A stretch of DNA of 44,503 bases from positions 1 through 44,503 of the forward strand of contig VSPG01000015.1 of NCBI GenBank assembly GCA_009775265.1, read 5' to 3'. Both the position numbers and the translations under genes were made by a program. The DNA is from Muribaculaceae bacterium (lineage in GTDB: Bacteria; Bacteroidota; Bacteroidia; Bacteroidales; Muribaculaceae). Below the pieces are notes generated by a model. That model was not told the origin of the DNA. It did not search any database and was given only the letters and a program-made list of their open reading frames with translations. The first letter of the stretch is position 1. Each line of letters starts with the position of its first letter. Shown in pieces: positions 1-9,213 of this stretch.

Positions 1-55
1 GGTAATTACCTGGCGGCCTCATATATTTATATATTTATAATCGTAAATCGGGGCG

Positions 56-925
56 TCAGAATGTGCATGAGAACGTGAAGCCGGGGGCGCCGTTCACTGC
101 CGAGGGCAGAAGCGACGAGCGCACTCCGCGCAGGCGTGCGGCTTCTTGCCGCGCCGGATTGCCGATGAAAAGTCCGAGGGCTTCGTTCACAGGGTCGACG
201 AGGAATGCCACCACGTTGCCTAATACGCGTGAGCCGGCTATATGATAGTCGTTGGCCACGAGCGCACGCTTGACACGATAGAAACCTTCGCCTATGAGGC
301 TGCCAACGACAGGCGTGATGAACAGGTCCTGTATGGACGGCGGCTCCATGAATGCCTCCACTCCGTACTCCCAGCCTATGTTGCTGATTATGGCAGAATA
401 GAGGAACGAGCGCCAGAAGTTGAACCCCGACGACCGGGCAGACATGAAATAAACAGCGCCGGCGTAGGGGTGCATGATATAGTTGAACACCCACGAGTCT
501 CCATCCCATTTAGGGCCGTTCTTAATGGTGTTATTGTACCAGCGTTTGAACATCGGCGTGTTGCGTATCTCGGCGCGGTTCCACGAGGTGGCGTCCTCGG
601 GCAGGCACTCCAGCACGCTGAGTGTGCCGACGAACGCACCGGCATATACCGCGGTGTTGAGCCACAGGCGGTGCCAGTCGGGACTGCCGGTTGTCATTGA
701 GTATGGAAGTTTGTATATGGATACGGGTTGATGCTTGTCATCGTCGTGGTTTATGTGTTTTAAATATCCTGTGGATATGGTTGCGTCGCTCATGAGCATT
801 TCAGGTTCGGGCACAGGAATCAGGGTTATGGATTCCGATGATACGGAGATTTCCTCTATATCGGCAGCCCGGCCTGCGAAAGCGGAGGCCATGGCCATAA
901 TGAGTAGAAGGACGTTTTTTTTCAT
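56..925 (-). CDS. DUF3943 family envelope protein
   Basis: About 289 residues with an N-terminal signal peptide (MKKN, then a hydrophobic stretch ending near AFAGRA). The middle and C-terminal parts match the DUF3943 pattern known from Bacteroidetes and Proteobacteria: a tryptophan- and tyrosine-rich region followed by 'IGWEYGVEAFMEPPSIQDL' and 'TPVVGSLIGEGFYR'. I placed the start at MKKN (925) rather than at MIRIMKKN because the signal peptide begins there. The function of the family is not known; an outer-membrane or periplasmic location is inferred from the signal peptide. It is divergent from pgi. Confidence 0.72.
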   Translation of the reverse strand: MKKNVLLLIMAMASAFAGRAADIEEISVSSESITLIPVPEPEMLMSDATISTGYLKHINHDDDKHQPVSIYKLPYSMTTGSPDWHRLWLNTAVYAGAFVGTLSVLECLPEDATSWNRAEIRNTPMFKRWYNNTIKNGPKWDGDSWVFNYIMHPYAGAVYFMSARSSGFNFWRSFLYSAIISNIGWEYGVEAFMEPPSIQDLFITPVVGSLIGEGFYRVKRALVANDYHIAGSRVLGNVVAFLVDPVNEALGLFIGNPARQEAARLRGVRSSLLPSAVNGAPGFTFSCTF

Positions 926-1095
926 AATGCGAATCATTTACAGTTTGTCTAAAAATGTCAGTTGAAACCTCATGTGTCTATTACAACAACGAATTTATTA
1001 TTTTTGATGCAAGAGCCAAAAGCAATAAGCCATATGGAAAAACAAATTGTCCCTTATGACCTCTTTTAGGCCTAATGTGAAACAAAACTAAAGAT

Positions 1096-1126
1096 TTTGC
1101 GCTCTCGACGAATTTGATTACTTTTG
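1096..1126 (+). promoter_or_regulatory. Bacteroidetes-type promoter of the pgi operon
   Basis: TTTG at 1096-1099 and TACTTTTG at 1119-1126, 19 nt apart, match the -33/-7 consensus of the Bacteroidetes primary sigma factor. The box lies 29 nt upstream of the pgi start. Confidence 0.7.
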
Positions 1127-1155
1127 CACACAAGAAACAATTCACTTATATAGTC

Positions 1156-2487
1156 ATGAACAATATTCGCGTGAATATCAACGACGCCCTCGGCGCAGTG
1201 AGCCAGAATGCCATTGAAGCCATGGCTTCCGAGGTGCGTAGCAGTGTCAACACTCTTTTGGAGGGCACCGGCGCCGGCAACGATTTCCTCGGCTGGGTGC
1301 GTCTGCCCGAAAACACACCCGACAGCCTTCTTGACGACATAAACGCTACCGCCAGGCGTCTGCGCGGCGAATGCGATGTTGTCGTGGTGGTAGGCATCGG
1401 CGGCAGCTATCTCGGCGCAAAGGCCGTGATAGAGGCTTTGGGCAACCCGTTCAGCGTGTACGGCGATTCCAAGCCGCAGATTGTGTTCGCCGGCCACAAC
1501 ATAGGCGAAGATTATCTTTACGAGTTGCAGAAATATCTCGAAGGAAAGAACTTCGGCATCATAGTGATAAGCAAGAGCGGCACCACCACCGAACCCGCCA
1601 TAGCTTTCCGCCTGCTCAAGGCTCAGCTTGAAGCCTCCGCCGGTCGCGAGACTGCCGCACGCCGCATAGTAGCCATCACCGACGCCAAGCGCGGCGCGCT
1701 GCGCACGCTGGCCGACGAGGAGGGCTACACCACCTATGTGATTGACGACAACGTGGGCGGACGCTTCTCCGTGCTCACCCCTGTGGGACTGCTGCCCATA
1801 GCCGTGGCAGGCTACGACATAAAAGCGTTGCTCGACGGCGCCCGCGAGCGCCAGAAAGCCATACTCAGCGGTGCCGACAAGAGCGCCGAAGTGTATGCCA
1901 CAACCCGCAACGCCCTTTATCGCTCCGGAAAGAAAATTGAAATCCTTGTAAACTATAATCCCCGCCTGCATTTCTTTGCTGAATGGTGGAAGCAGCTTTA
2001 CGGCGAGAGCGAAGGAAAGGAGCATAAGGGCATATTCCCCGCTTCTGTCGATTTCAGCACCGACCTGCATTCCATGGGCCAGTGGATTCAGGAAGGCGAG
2101 CGCAGCATATTCGAAACAGTCATTTCCGTGGCCAATGTTGACCATGAGGTGCGCATCCCCTCCGACGAGGCAAACCTCGACGGCCTTAACTTCCTTGCCG
2201 GCAAGCGTGTCGACGAAGTGAACAAGATGGCCGAACTCGGCACACGTCTGGCGCATGTCGACGGCGGCGTGCCCAACATACTTGTCACCATCGACGCCCT
2301 CACGGAGCGCACCCTCGGAAGCCTGATATACTTCTTCGAGGCAGCCTGCGGAATAAGCGGCTATATGCTCGGTGTCAACCCGTTCAACCAGCCGGGTGTG
2401 GAAGCCTACAAGCGTAACATGTTCGCTCTGCTTGCCAAGCCGGGCTACGAGGCCGAGACCGCAGCCATCCGCGAGCGTATCAGCTGA
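1156..2487 (+). CDS. pgi: Glucose-6-phosphate isomerase
   Basis: Interconverts glucose 6-phosphate and fructose 6-phosphate in cytoplasmic glycolysis. The 443-residue length is that of the shorter bacterial PGI class. Visible motifs are the sugar-phosphate (SIS) loop GIGGSYLGAKA, SKSGTTTE, VGGRFSVLTPVGLLP (a PGI signature) and GESEGKEHKGIFP with the catalytic glutamate. The start at MNNIRVN (1156) is preferred over an in-frame ATG at 1114, because 1114 would fall upstream of the -7 box. The stop overlaps the murI start (TGATG), so the two genes are probably translationally coupled. Confidence 0.96.
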   Translation: MNNIRVNINDALGAVSQNAIEAMASEVRSSVNTLLEGTGAGNDFLGWVRLPENTPDSLLDDINATARRLRGECDVVVVVGIGGSYLGAKAVIEALGNPFSVYGDSKPQIVFAGHNIGEDYLYELQKYLEGKNFGIIVISKSGTTTEPAIAFRLLKAQLEASAGRETAARRIVAITDAKRGALRTLADEEGYTTYVIDDNVGGRFSVLTPVGLLPIAVAGYDIKALLDGARERQKAILSGADKSAEVYATTRNALYRSGKKIEILVNYNPRLHFFAEWWKQLYGESEGKEHKGIFPASVDFSTDLHSMGQWIQEGERSIFETVISVANVDHEVRIPSDEANLDGLNFLAGKRVDEVNKMAELGTRLAHVDGGVPNILVTIDALTERTLGSLIYFFEAACGISGYMLGVNPFNQPGVEAYKRNMFALLAKPGYEAETAAIRERIS

Positions 2488-3341
2488 TGGACATACAGCT
2501 CCCCGGGCCCGGGGTAATGAATCCCGGGCCCGTAGGAGTGTTCGACTCGGGTTTCGGAGGCCTAAGCGTGCTGGCCGACCTGCAGCGGGCGCTCCCGCAG
2601 GCCGATTTCATATATCTTGGCGATAACGCGCGTGCTCCGTACGGCACACGTTCCTTCGATGCCGTCTACCGTTTCACGCTTGAAGCCGTGGAACGGCTTT
2701 TTGCTATGGGATGCCCTCTCGTGATTCTTGCGTGCAACACGGCCTCCGCCAAGGCTTTGCGTAATATCCAGCAGCGCGATTTGCCGCGCATGTCGCCCGA
2801 CCGCCGTGTGCTCGGTGTCATACGTCCCACGGCCGAGGCCGTGGGGGGCTTGTCCCGGACGGGTGTAGTGGGCGTGCTCGGCACTCCGGGCACGGTGGCA
2901 TCCGGAAGCTACGACATTGAAATCGAAAAATTGCATCCGGGATTCCGGGTGGTGGCCGAAGCGGCACCCATGTGGGTTCCTGTCGTGGAACAGGGATTTG
3001 CCGGCAGTCCCGGCGCCGACTGGTTTGTGGACGAAGCCGTAGGACGTCTGCTGGCGCGGGATTCGCGTATCGACACCATTATCCTCGGCTGCACGCATTA
3101 TCCGCTGCTCTATCCGAAAATACGCGCTGCCGTGCCACGTGGCATATCTATCGTAAGCCAGGGGCCGATAGTGGCAGAAAGCCTGATCGACTATCTGCGC
3201 CGCCATCCCGCGATGGACGCCGCCATCAGCCGTGGAGGCGCCACGCGTTATCTCACCACCGACGATGCCGGAATGTTTGCCCGGCAGGCCGGCGTGTTCC
3301 TCGGCCGCGAAATCATGGCCGAAAGCATAGACATCGCATGA
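2487..3341 (+). CDS. murI: Glutamate racemase
   Basis: Converts L- to D-glutamate for peptidoglycan precursors, with no cofactor. Both catalytic cysteines are present, C83 in ACNTASA and C202 in GCTHYPL, as is the acid/base aspartate in DSGFGGLS near residue 20. The length of 284 is normal. The start overlaps the pgi stop in TGATG; a second in-frame ATG at 2517 (MNPGPVG) is possible and would lose only a poorly conserved leader. It is the second gene of the pgi operon. Confidence 0.95.
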   Translation: MDIQLPGPGVMNPGPVGVFDSGFGGLSVLADLQRALPQADFIYLGDNARAPYGTRSFDAVYRFTLEAVERLFAMGCPLVILACNTASAKALRNIQQRDLPRMSPDRRVLGVIRPTAEAVGGLSRTGVVGVLGTPGTVASGSYDIEIEKLHPGFRVVAEAAPMWVPVVEQGFAGSPGADWFVDEAVGRLLARDSRIDTIILGCTHYPLLYPKIRAAVPRGISIVSQGPIVAESLIDYLRRHPAMDAAISRGGATRYLTTDDAGMFARQAGVFLGREIMAESIDIA

Positions 3342-3389
3342 ACTTTACAGCTCTGCCACGGCTTATATATCTAATTAACAAGCTATAGA

Positions 3390-5093
3390 ATGAAGAAAAT
3401 ACTGCTCACAATGGCCGCTGCAGCCGTACTGCTGGTGTCGGCGAGTGCCGCCACCACCCGCAGCAATAAATCGGAGGTGGCGCGGAATCTGCATATATTC
3501 AACGCCTTGTTCAAGGAGTTGCAGACACAATATGTGGACACCATCGACGCCACAGCGTCGATGCGTACCGCCATAGATGCCATGCTCGGCGAGATAGATC
3601 CCTATACGGAGTATTATCCGGCCGATGAGCAGGACCAGCTGCTGTCCATATCCTCGGGGCAGTTCAGCGGTGTAGGCTCCACAATCCAGCGTCGCGGCAA
3701 AGAGGTGTTGTTCACCGAGCCGCAGTGGGGTTCGCCTGCACGCACTGCCGGCATACGCCATGGCGACCGCATCCTGCGCATCGACGGCGACACGGTGGGC
3801 CCCGACATGGACATAAGCGAAGTGAGCAAGCGCCTGCGCGGACAGGCCGGGACGCACGTACGTGTGGATGTACGCCGCCCTTATGCCGAAGATTCGCTGC
3901 TTAGCTTCGATGTCACGCGCGGAGTCATAAAAGTCAATCCTGTGCCTTACTATGGGTTGTTGCCCGACAGCGTGGGCTATATCCGCATAACCACTTTCAA
4001 CGAAAAAACGGCAGGAAACGTGCACGACGCCGTGGCCGAACTCACGCGTGCGCCGTATCTGCACGGCATTGTGCTCGACCTTCGCGGCAATGGAGGCGGC
4101 CTGCTGGAAAGCGCCGTGCAGGTGGTGTCGAATTTTGTCGACAAGGGCACGGAAGTGGTGCGCACACGCGGCCGCGACGTGCGCAGCGAGAAGGTGTTCA
4201 AGACCACCCGCAGCCCGCAGGCACGCCGTGTGCCCCTTGTGGTGCTGACCGACGGCGGCACGGCTTCGTCTTCGGAAATCGTGGCCGGTGCGCTTCAGGA
4301 TCTCGACAGAGCCGTAATAGTGGGCGAACGCAGTTTCGGCAAAGGCCTTGTGCAGACACCGCGTCCCATGCCCTACGACGGCTATGTGAAAATAACCACA
4401 GGCCGCTACTATATACCCAGCGGCCGCCTGATACAGGCTATTGACTACAGCCACCGCAACCCGGACGGCAGCGTGGCCCGCATACCCGACAGTCTCACCA
4501 ATGTGTACAGCACGCGTGTGGGGCGCAAAGTGCGCGACGGTGGCGGCATCACCCCCGACATAAAGGTGGAGCGAAAGCAGATGAACCGTCTGATATACAA
4601 TATACTTGCCGACAATTGGGCTTTCGACTACGCGACGCGTTACGCGTCGCGCCATCCCGAAGGCATAGGTTCGGCTGAGACATTTGCCGTGGACGACAGC
4701 ATATTCGCCGATTTCAAGGCTTTCATTGACCCCGCGCGCTTCAGCTACGACAAGGTGTGTGAATCGGGCATAAAGGTTTTGCGTGAGGCTGCCGAGCGCG
4801 AAGGCTACATGAACGATTCCGTGGCTGCCCAGTTTGCCGTGCTCGAAGGGCTGCTCCGCCACGACCTCGACCATGACCTCGACCACAATATCGCCGACAT
4901 CAAGGAAATACTCGACGACGAGATTTCCACGCGATACTTTTCGGACTCCGATATAGTGCGCCGTTCGCTGCAGGGCGACCTGACGCTCGACCGGGCCCGC
5001 CGGCTGCTTCATTCTCCGGCGGAATACCGCGACCTGCTGCTCCCCCACGAAAACGCGCCCGAAAACAAGACATCCGACGATGCTGCTCGCTGA
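3390..5093 (+). CDS. S41 family C-terminal processing peptidase
   Basis: A secreted or membrane-anchored serine protease of the Prc/CtpA type, 567 residues. A signal peptide (residues 1-20) is followed by a PDZ domain (about 85-165, with GVGSTIQ and GDRILRIDG) and the S41 core. The core carries DLRGNGGGLLE (230-240), a Ser-Lys dyad with S293 in GTASSSEI and K318 in FGKGLVQ, 25 residues apart as in Prc, and a C-terminal extension of about 170 residues. It follows murI after 48 nt, and its end overlaps the mfd start by 14 nt. It probably processes periplasmic proteins; the substrate is not known. Confidence 0.93.
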   Translation: MKKILLTMAAAAVLLVSASAATTRSNKSEVARNLHIFNALFKELQTQYVDTIDATASMRTAIDAMLGEIDPYTEYYPADEQDQLLSISSGQFSGVGSTIQRRGKEVLFTEPQWGSPARTAGIRHGDRILRIDGDTVGPDMDISEVSKRLRGQAGTHVRVDVRRPYAEDSLLSFDVTRGVIKVNPVPYYGLLPDSVGYIRITTFNEKTAGNVHDAVAELTRAPYLHGIVLDLRGNGGGLLESAVQVVSNFVDKGTEVVRTRGRDVRSEKVFKTTRSPQARRVPLVVLTDGGTASSSEIVAGALQDLDRAVIVGERSFGKGLVQTPRPMPYDGYVKITTGRYYIPSGRLIQAIDYSHRNPDGSVARIPDSLTNVYSTRVGRKVRDGGGITPDIKVERKQMNRLIYNILADNWAFDYATRYASRHPEGIGSAETFAVDDSIFADFKAFIDPARFSYDKVCESGIKVLREAAEREGYMNDSVAAQFAVLEGLLRHDLDHDLDHNIADIKEILDDEISTRYFSDSDIVRRSLQGDLTLDRARRLLHSPAEYRDLLLPHENAPENKTSDDAAR

Positions 5094-8000
5094 ACTCGCC
5101 GCCGGCTTCATGACGCCGGCACGCGCCAAGGCGATGCGCACCGCCATTAAAGGCGGACGCGTCACGACCTACGGGCTGGCGGGTTCGTCGGCGGCTGTGA
5201 TGCTCGCTACGATGCCCGCGCGTAAAGAACCTGTACTCGTGGTGGGCGATTCGCTCGACGATGCCGGCTATCTCTATTTCGACCTTGTGCGCCTTTGCGG
5301 CGAGGAGGCGGTGGCGATGCTTCCGTCCGGCTATAAACGCGACATAAAGTATGGCCAGCCCGACGAACCCAACCGCATCCTGCGCATGGAGGCGCTTCAG
5401 CGCATCGCAGCCGGCAGTCTGCGCTTCGTTGTCAGCTATCCCGACGCTCTTGCCGAGCAGGTGGCGTCCAAAGACGACATAAGCGCGCATACGCTCTCAC
5501 TTTCGCTTGGCGGCGGAGCCGACCTTGTGGCCACCCAGCGCTGGCTGCGCGAAAACGGCTTCCGTGAGGAGGATTACGTGTATGAGCCGGGGCAGTTTGC
5601 CGTGCGCGGATCTATCCTCGACATATATGCCTATAACAACGAATTGCCTTACCGCTTCGACTTTTTCGGCGACGAGATAGACAGCATCCGTGAGTTCAAT
5701 GTGGAGACACAGCTCAGCGAGCGAAGGCTCACCGAGGTGTCCGTGACGGCCAATGTGGCCGGAGGGGGTGCCGGCGGAGGCATGTCATTGCTCGGCTATA
5801 TGGCGGAGGACTCGCTGATAGCCGTGCGCAATCCGTCGTGGCTTGCGGAGCGTGTGCGCGCCATTGCCGCAGAGACTCCGGCCGAATCGGCCCTTATTGC
5901 AGAGGAAGGAGAGGCCGACGCGCTTGCGCATGTGGTGGACGCAGACCGTTTCTGTGCCGACTTCGCACGTTTCGGACGCATTGAGCTGAGCGCCGCGGCG
6001 GAAGTGGCAGCCGCTGACGCGACAATCGGTTTCAGCTGTTCGCCGCAGGGCATATACCACAAGAATTTCGACCTTATAGCCGATTCGTTCAAGCATTTTT
6101 CCGACGAGGGCTACAAACTGTGCATACTAAGCGACAACGAGCGGCAGTTCGAGCGCCTGCGTTCCATTTTTGCCGACCGCGGCGACGACATCGCTTTCAC
6201 AGCCGTGGAAGGCACGCTGCACGAGGGGTTTGTGGACCATGCCGCACGCGTGTGTGTGTTCACCGACCATCAGATATTCGACCGCTTCCACAAATACACC
6301 CTCAAAAGCGACCGCGCGCGCAGCGGGCGCATGGCTCTTTCTCTCAAGGAACTCGGGCAGATAGAGCCAGGCGACTTCATTGTGCACGTGGACCACGGCG
6401 TAGGGCGCTTCGCCGGTCTGCTGCGCACCGATGTGGGAGGCCGCACGCAGGAGATGATAAAACTCGTGTATGCCAACAACGACATCATCTTCGTGAGCAT
6501 ACACGCGTTGCACAAGCTTGCCAAATACCGTGGCAAGGAGGGTGTGGCGCCAAAGGTGAACCGGATAGGCTCCGGAGCGTGGAACCGCATGAAGGAGCGC
6601 ACAAAGAGCAAACTCAAGGACATCGCCCGCGACCTCATACGCCTGTATGCCGACCGAAAGCAACAGCGCGGCCACGCCTTTGCCCCGGACAGCTACATGC
6701 AGCACGAGCTGGAGGCGTCGTTCATCTATGAAGACACGCCCGACCAGCTCACGGCCACGCAGGCCGTCAAGGCCGACATGGAGAGCGAGCGCCCCATGGA
6801 CCGCCTCGTGTGCGGCGATGTTGGCTTCGGAAAAACCGAGATTGCCATACGCGCGGCATTCAAGGCCGCTGCCGACGGAAAGCAGACTGCCGTGCTTGTA
6901 CCCACCACGGTGCTTGCCTACCAGCATTTCCAGACGTTCAGCCGCCGTCTGGCCGACTTCCCTGTGCGCGTGGACTACATTTCGCGTGCGCGTTCGCCGA
7001 AAGAGACAAAAGAAATTTTAGCCGACCTTGCCGAAGGACGTATCGACATAATAATAGGCACGCACAAACTCATCGGAAAAACAGTGAAGTTCAAGGACCT
7101 CGGCCTGCTTGTCGTGGACGAGGAACAAAAATTCGGAGTGGCTGTGAAGGAGAAACTCAAGCAGATGAAAGTGAGCGTGGACACGCTCACCATGAGTGCG
7201 ACGCCGATTCCGCGAACCCTCCAGTTCTCCCTGATGGGCGCGCGCGACTTGTCTTCCATCAACACACCGCCTGCCAACCGACACCCCATACTTACCTCTG
7301 TCAATGCGCTCGGCGACGACATTGTGGCGGAAGCCGTGAACTTCGAAATGGCGCGCGGGGGCCAGGTGTTTTTCATCAACAACCGCATCGAGGGGCTGTA
7401 CGAAATGGAAAACATGGTGCGGCGGCTTGTGCCCGATGCTCGCACTATAGTGGCGCACGGACAGATGCCTCCCGAGAAGCTCGAGAAATCCATCGCCGAC
7501 TTTGTGGCGCACGACTACGATGTGCTGCTGGCCACCACGATAGTGGAGAGCGGCATAGACATGCCCAACGTCAACACCATAATCGTGAACAATGCCCAGA
7601 ATTTCGGCCTGAGCGAGCTGCACCAGCTGCGCGGCCGAGTGGGGCGCAGCGCGCGCAAGGCGTTCTGCTATCTGCTTGTGCCACCCGGCAGGCCTATGAG
7701 CGAGGTGGCCCGGCGGCGCCTGCAGGCAATCGAGAGTTTTTCCGACCTCGGTTCCGGCATACACATAGCCATGCAGGATCTCGACATCCGCGGCGCCGGC
7801 AACCTGCTCGGTGCCGAACAGAGCGGCTTCATAGCCGACCTCGGCTACGAAACCTACCAGAAGATACTGAAAGAGGCAGTGACCGAACTGCGCACTGAGG
7901 AATTTGCCGATGCCATGAAAGCCGACACTGCCACTGACGGAGAGAACGACGGCGCCGACGATTTCGTGGCCGACTGCACGGTGGAAACCGATCTCGAGCT

Positions 8001-8430
8001 GCTGCTGCCGGCTCTTTATGTGCCTCAGGAGAGCGAGCGAATCTCGCTTTACCGCGAACTCGACAGCATAGAGCGCGAACTCGACCTGCGTGCTTTCCGC
8101 GAGCGTCTGCAGGACCGATTCGGCAAGATTCCTCCCGAGACGGCCGAACTGCTGCGCATACCTCGCCTACGACGCCTCGCCCGACGTCTCGGCATCGAAA
8201 AGGTGGCCTTGAAGCAGGGGGCCATGTTTCTCTATTTCGTGGGCGACAACAACGTGGCCTATTATCAGAGTCCTATGTTCGGACGCCTTGTGCGTTATCT
8301 CCAGAACAACGCTTCGCGGGTGCGCATACGCCAGAACGGCGAGCGCCGCAGCTTTGCGGTGGCGCATGTGCCCACAGTGGAAGAAGCCGTGGCCATACTC
8401 GAAGGAGTGTTGGCGCTCGAGCCCGTATGA
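5080..8430 (+). CDS. mfd: Transcription-repair coupling factor Mfd
   Basis: A DNA translocase that displaces stalled RNA polymerase and recruits UvrA to the lesion. The 1116 residues include the UvrB-like N-terminal part (YRFDFFGDEIDSIREFN), the RNA-polymerase interaction domain (GDFIVHVDHGVGRFAGL), the RecG-like helicase with Walker A (GDVGFGKTEIA) and DEEQ box (VVDEEQKFGV), the SATPIPRT motif, motif VI (QLRGRVGRS), and the C-terminal TRCF domain. The start overlaps the end of the protease gene by 14 nt. The stop ATGA touches an in-frame ATG ahead of xth. This gene and xth make a small DNA-repair pair. Confidence 0.96.
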   Translation: MLLAELAAGFMTPARAKAMRTAIKGGRVTTYGLAGSSAAVMLATMPARKEPVLVVGDSLDDAGYLYFDLVRLCGEEAVAMLPSGYKRDIKYGQPDEPNRILRMEALQRIAAGSLRFVVSYPDALAEQVASKDDISAHTLSLSLGGGADLVATQRWLRENGFREEDYVYEPGQFAVRGSILDIYAYNNELPYRFDFFGDEIDSIREFNVETQLSERRLTEVSVTANVAGGGAGGGMSLLGYMAEDSLIAVRNPSWLAERVRAIAAETPAESALIAEEGEADALAHVVDADRFCADFARFGRIELSAAAEVAAADATIGFSCSPQGIYHKNFDLIADSFKHFSDEGYKLCILSDNERQFERLRSIFADRGDDIAFTAVEGTLHEGFVDHAARVCVFTDHQIFDRFHKYTLKSDRARSGRMALSLKELGQIEPGDFIVHVDHGVGRFAGLLRTDVGGRTQEMIKLVYANNDIIFVSIHALHKLAKYRGKEGVAPKVNRIGSGAWNRMKERTKSKLKDIARDLIRLYADRKQQRGHAFAPDSYMQHELEASFIYEDTPDQLTATQAVKADMESERPMDRLVCGDVGFGKTEIAIRAAFKAAADGKQTAVLVPTTVLAYQHFQTFSRRLADFPVRVDYISRARSPKETKEILADLAEGRIDIIIGTHKLIGKTVKFKDLGLLVVDEEQKFGVAVKEKLKQMKVSVDTLTMSATPIPRTLQFSLMGARDLSSINTPPANRHPILTSVNALGDDIVAEAVNFEMARGGQVFFINNRIEGLYEMENMVRRLVPDARTIVAHGQMPPEKLEKSIADFVAHDYDVLLATTIVESGIDMPNVNTIIVNNAQNFGLSELHQLRGRVGRSARKAFCYLLVPPGRPMSEVARRRLQAIESFSDLGSGIHIAMQDLDIRGAGNLLGAEQSGFIADLGYETYQKILKEAVTELRTEEFADAMKADTATDGENDGADDFVADCTVETDLELLLPALYVPQESERISLYRELDSIERELDLRAFRERLQDRFGKIPPETAELLRIPRLRRLARRLGIEKVALKQGAMFLYFVGDNNVAYYQSPMFGRLVRYLQNNASRVRIRQNGERRSFAVAHVPTVEEAVAILEGVLALEPV

Positions 8431-8453
8431 ACATTGAAAAACACATAACATCT

Positions 8454-9200
8454 ATGAAATTCGTGTCATGGAATGTCAACGGGCTGCGTGCGGCCCTTGG
8501 CAAAGGATTTGAGGAAACTATGCTCGGCTTCGATGCCGACTGCTTCTGCGTGCAGGAAACGAAAATGCATCCCGGGCAGCTTGAGCAGGAAATAGCCGGA
8601 GGCTACGAACTATACTGGAACAGCGCCGAACGCCGCGGCTACAGCGGCACGGCCACGGCCACGCGCCGCACGCCTGTGGGCGTGGAGTGTGCCGCTCTCG
8701 ACAACGAAGGCCGGGTGCTCACGCTCGACCTCGGCGAGCTGTATCTTGTGAATGTGTATTCGCCCAATTCGCAGGGCGAACTCGCACGCCTGCCGTACCG
8801 GCTCGAGTGGGAAGCCTCGTTCCGCGACTACCTCTGCCGGCTGGATGCCGTGAAGCCTGTGGTGGTGTGCGGCGACCTCAATGTGGCCCACAACGAAATA
8901 GACCTTGCCAATCCTGCCACCAACCGCAAGAGCGCCGGTTTCTCCGACGAGGAGCGCGATGCGTTCGGGCGTTTGCTCGGCTGCGGGTTTGTGGACACGT
9001 TCCGCCTGCTGCACCCCGACGACCGCGGTGCGTACTCGTGGTGGAGCTACCGCATGCGTGCCCGCGAGCGCAACGTTGGCTGGCGCATCGATTATTTCCT
9101 GGTGAGCACCCGCCTCGCCGGCCGTGTGCTGCGTGCCGACATCCATCCCGAAATCGGAGGCAGCGACCACTGTCCGGTGTCGCTTGTGCTGGCCGATTAA
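8454..9200 (+). CDS. xth: Exodeoxyribonuclease III / AP endonuclease
   Basis: A 248-residue endonuclease/exonuclease/phosphatase-fold enzyme of base-excision repair. Motifs: MKFVSWNVNGLRAA at the N-terminus, CVQETKMHPGQ with the metal-binding glutamate, GDLNVAHNEIDLANP, WRIDYFLVS and GSDHCPVSLVL (catalytic D-H pair). The upstream in-frame ATG at 8427, which overlaps the mfd stop, would add nine unconserved residues; MKFVSWN is the usual family start. The last codons read into ATTAAACAACCTCT, which matches the end of the MITE at 11141-11360. Confidence 0.93.
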   Translation: MKFVSWNVNGLRAALGKGFEETMLGFDADCFCVQETKMHPGQLEQEIAGGYELYWNSAERRGYSGTATATRRTPVGVECAALDNEGRVLTLDLGELYLVNVYSPNSQGELARLPYRLEWEASFRDYLCRLDAVKPVVVCGDLNVAHNEIDLANPATNRKSAGFSDEERDAFGRLLGCGFVDTFRLLHPDDRGAYSWWSYRMRARERNVGWRIDYFLVSTRLAGRVLRADIHPEIGGSDHCPVSLVLAD

Positions 9201-9209
9201 ACAACCTCT
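9196..9209. repeat. Solo copy of the MITE end sequence
   Basis: ATTAAACAACCTCT here is identical to the outer 14 bases of the right terminal repeat of the element at 11141-11360. It overlaps the xth stop codon. No partner end was found nearby, so it is either a remnant or a chance match. Confidence 0.5.
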
Positions 9210-9213
9210 TAAA

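Noticed and set aside
1072..2256. Minus-strand frame opposite pgi
   Set aside because: Antisense shadow; pgi has complete motifs and a promoter.
3375..5165. Long minus-strand open frame opposite the S41 protease
   Set aside because: Shadow of a well-supported gene; no motif or membrane pattern of its own.
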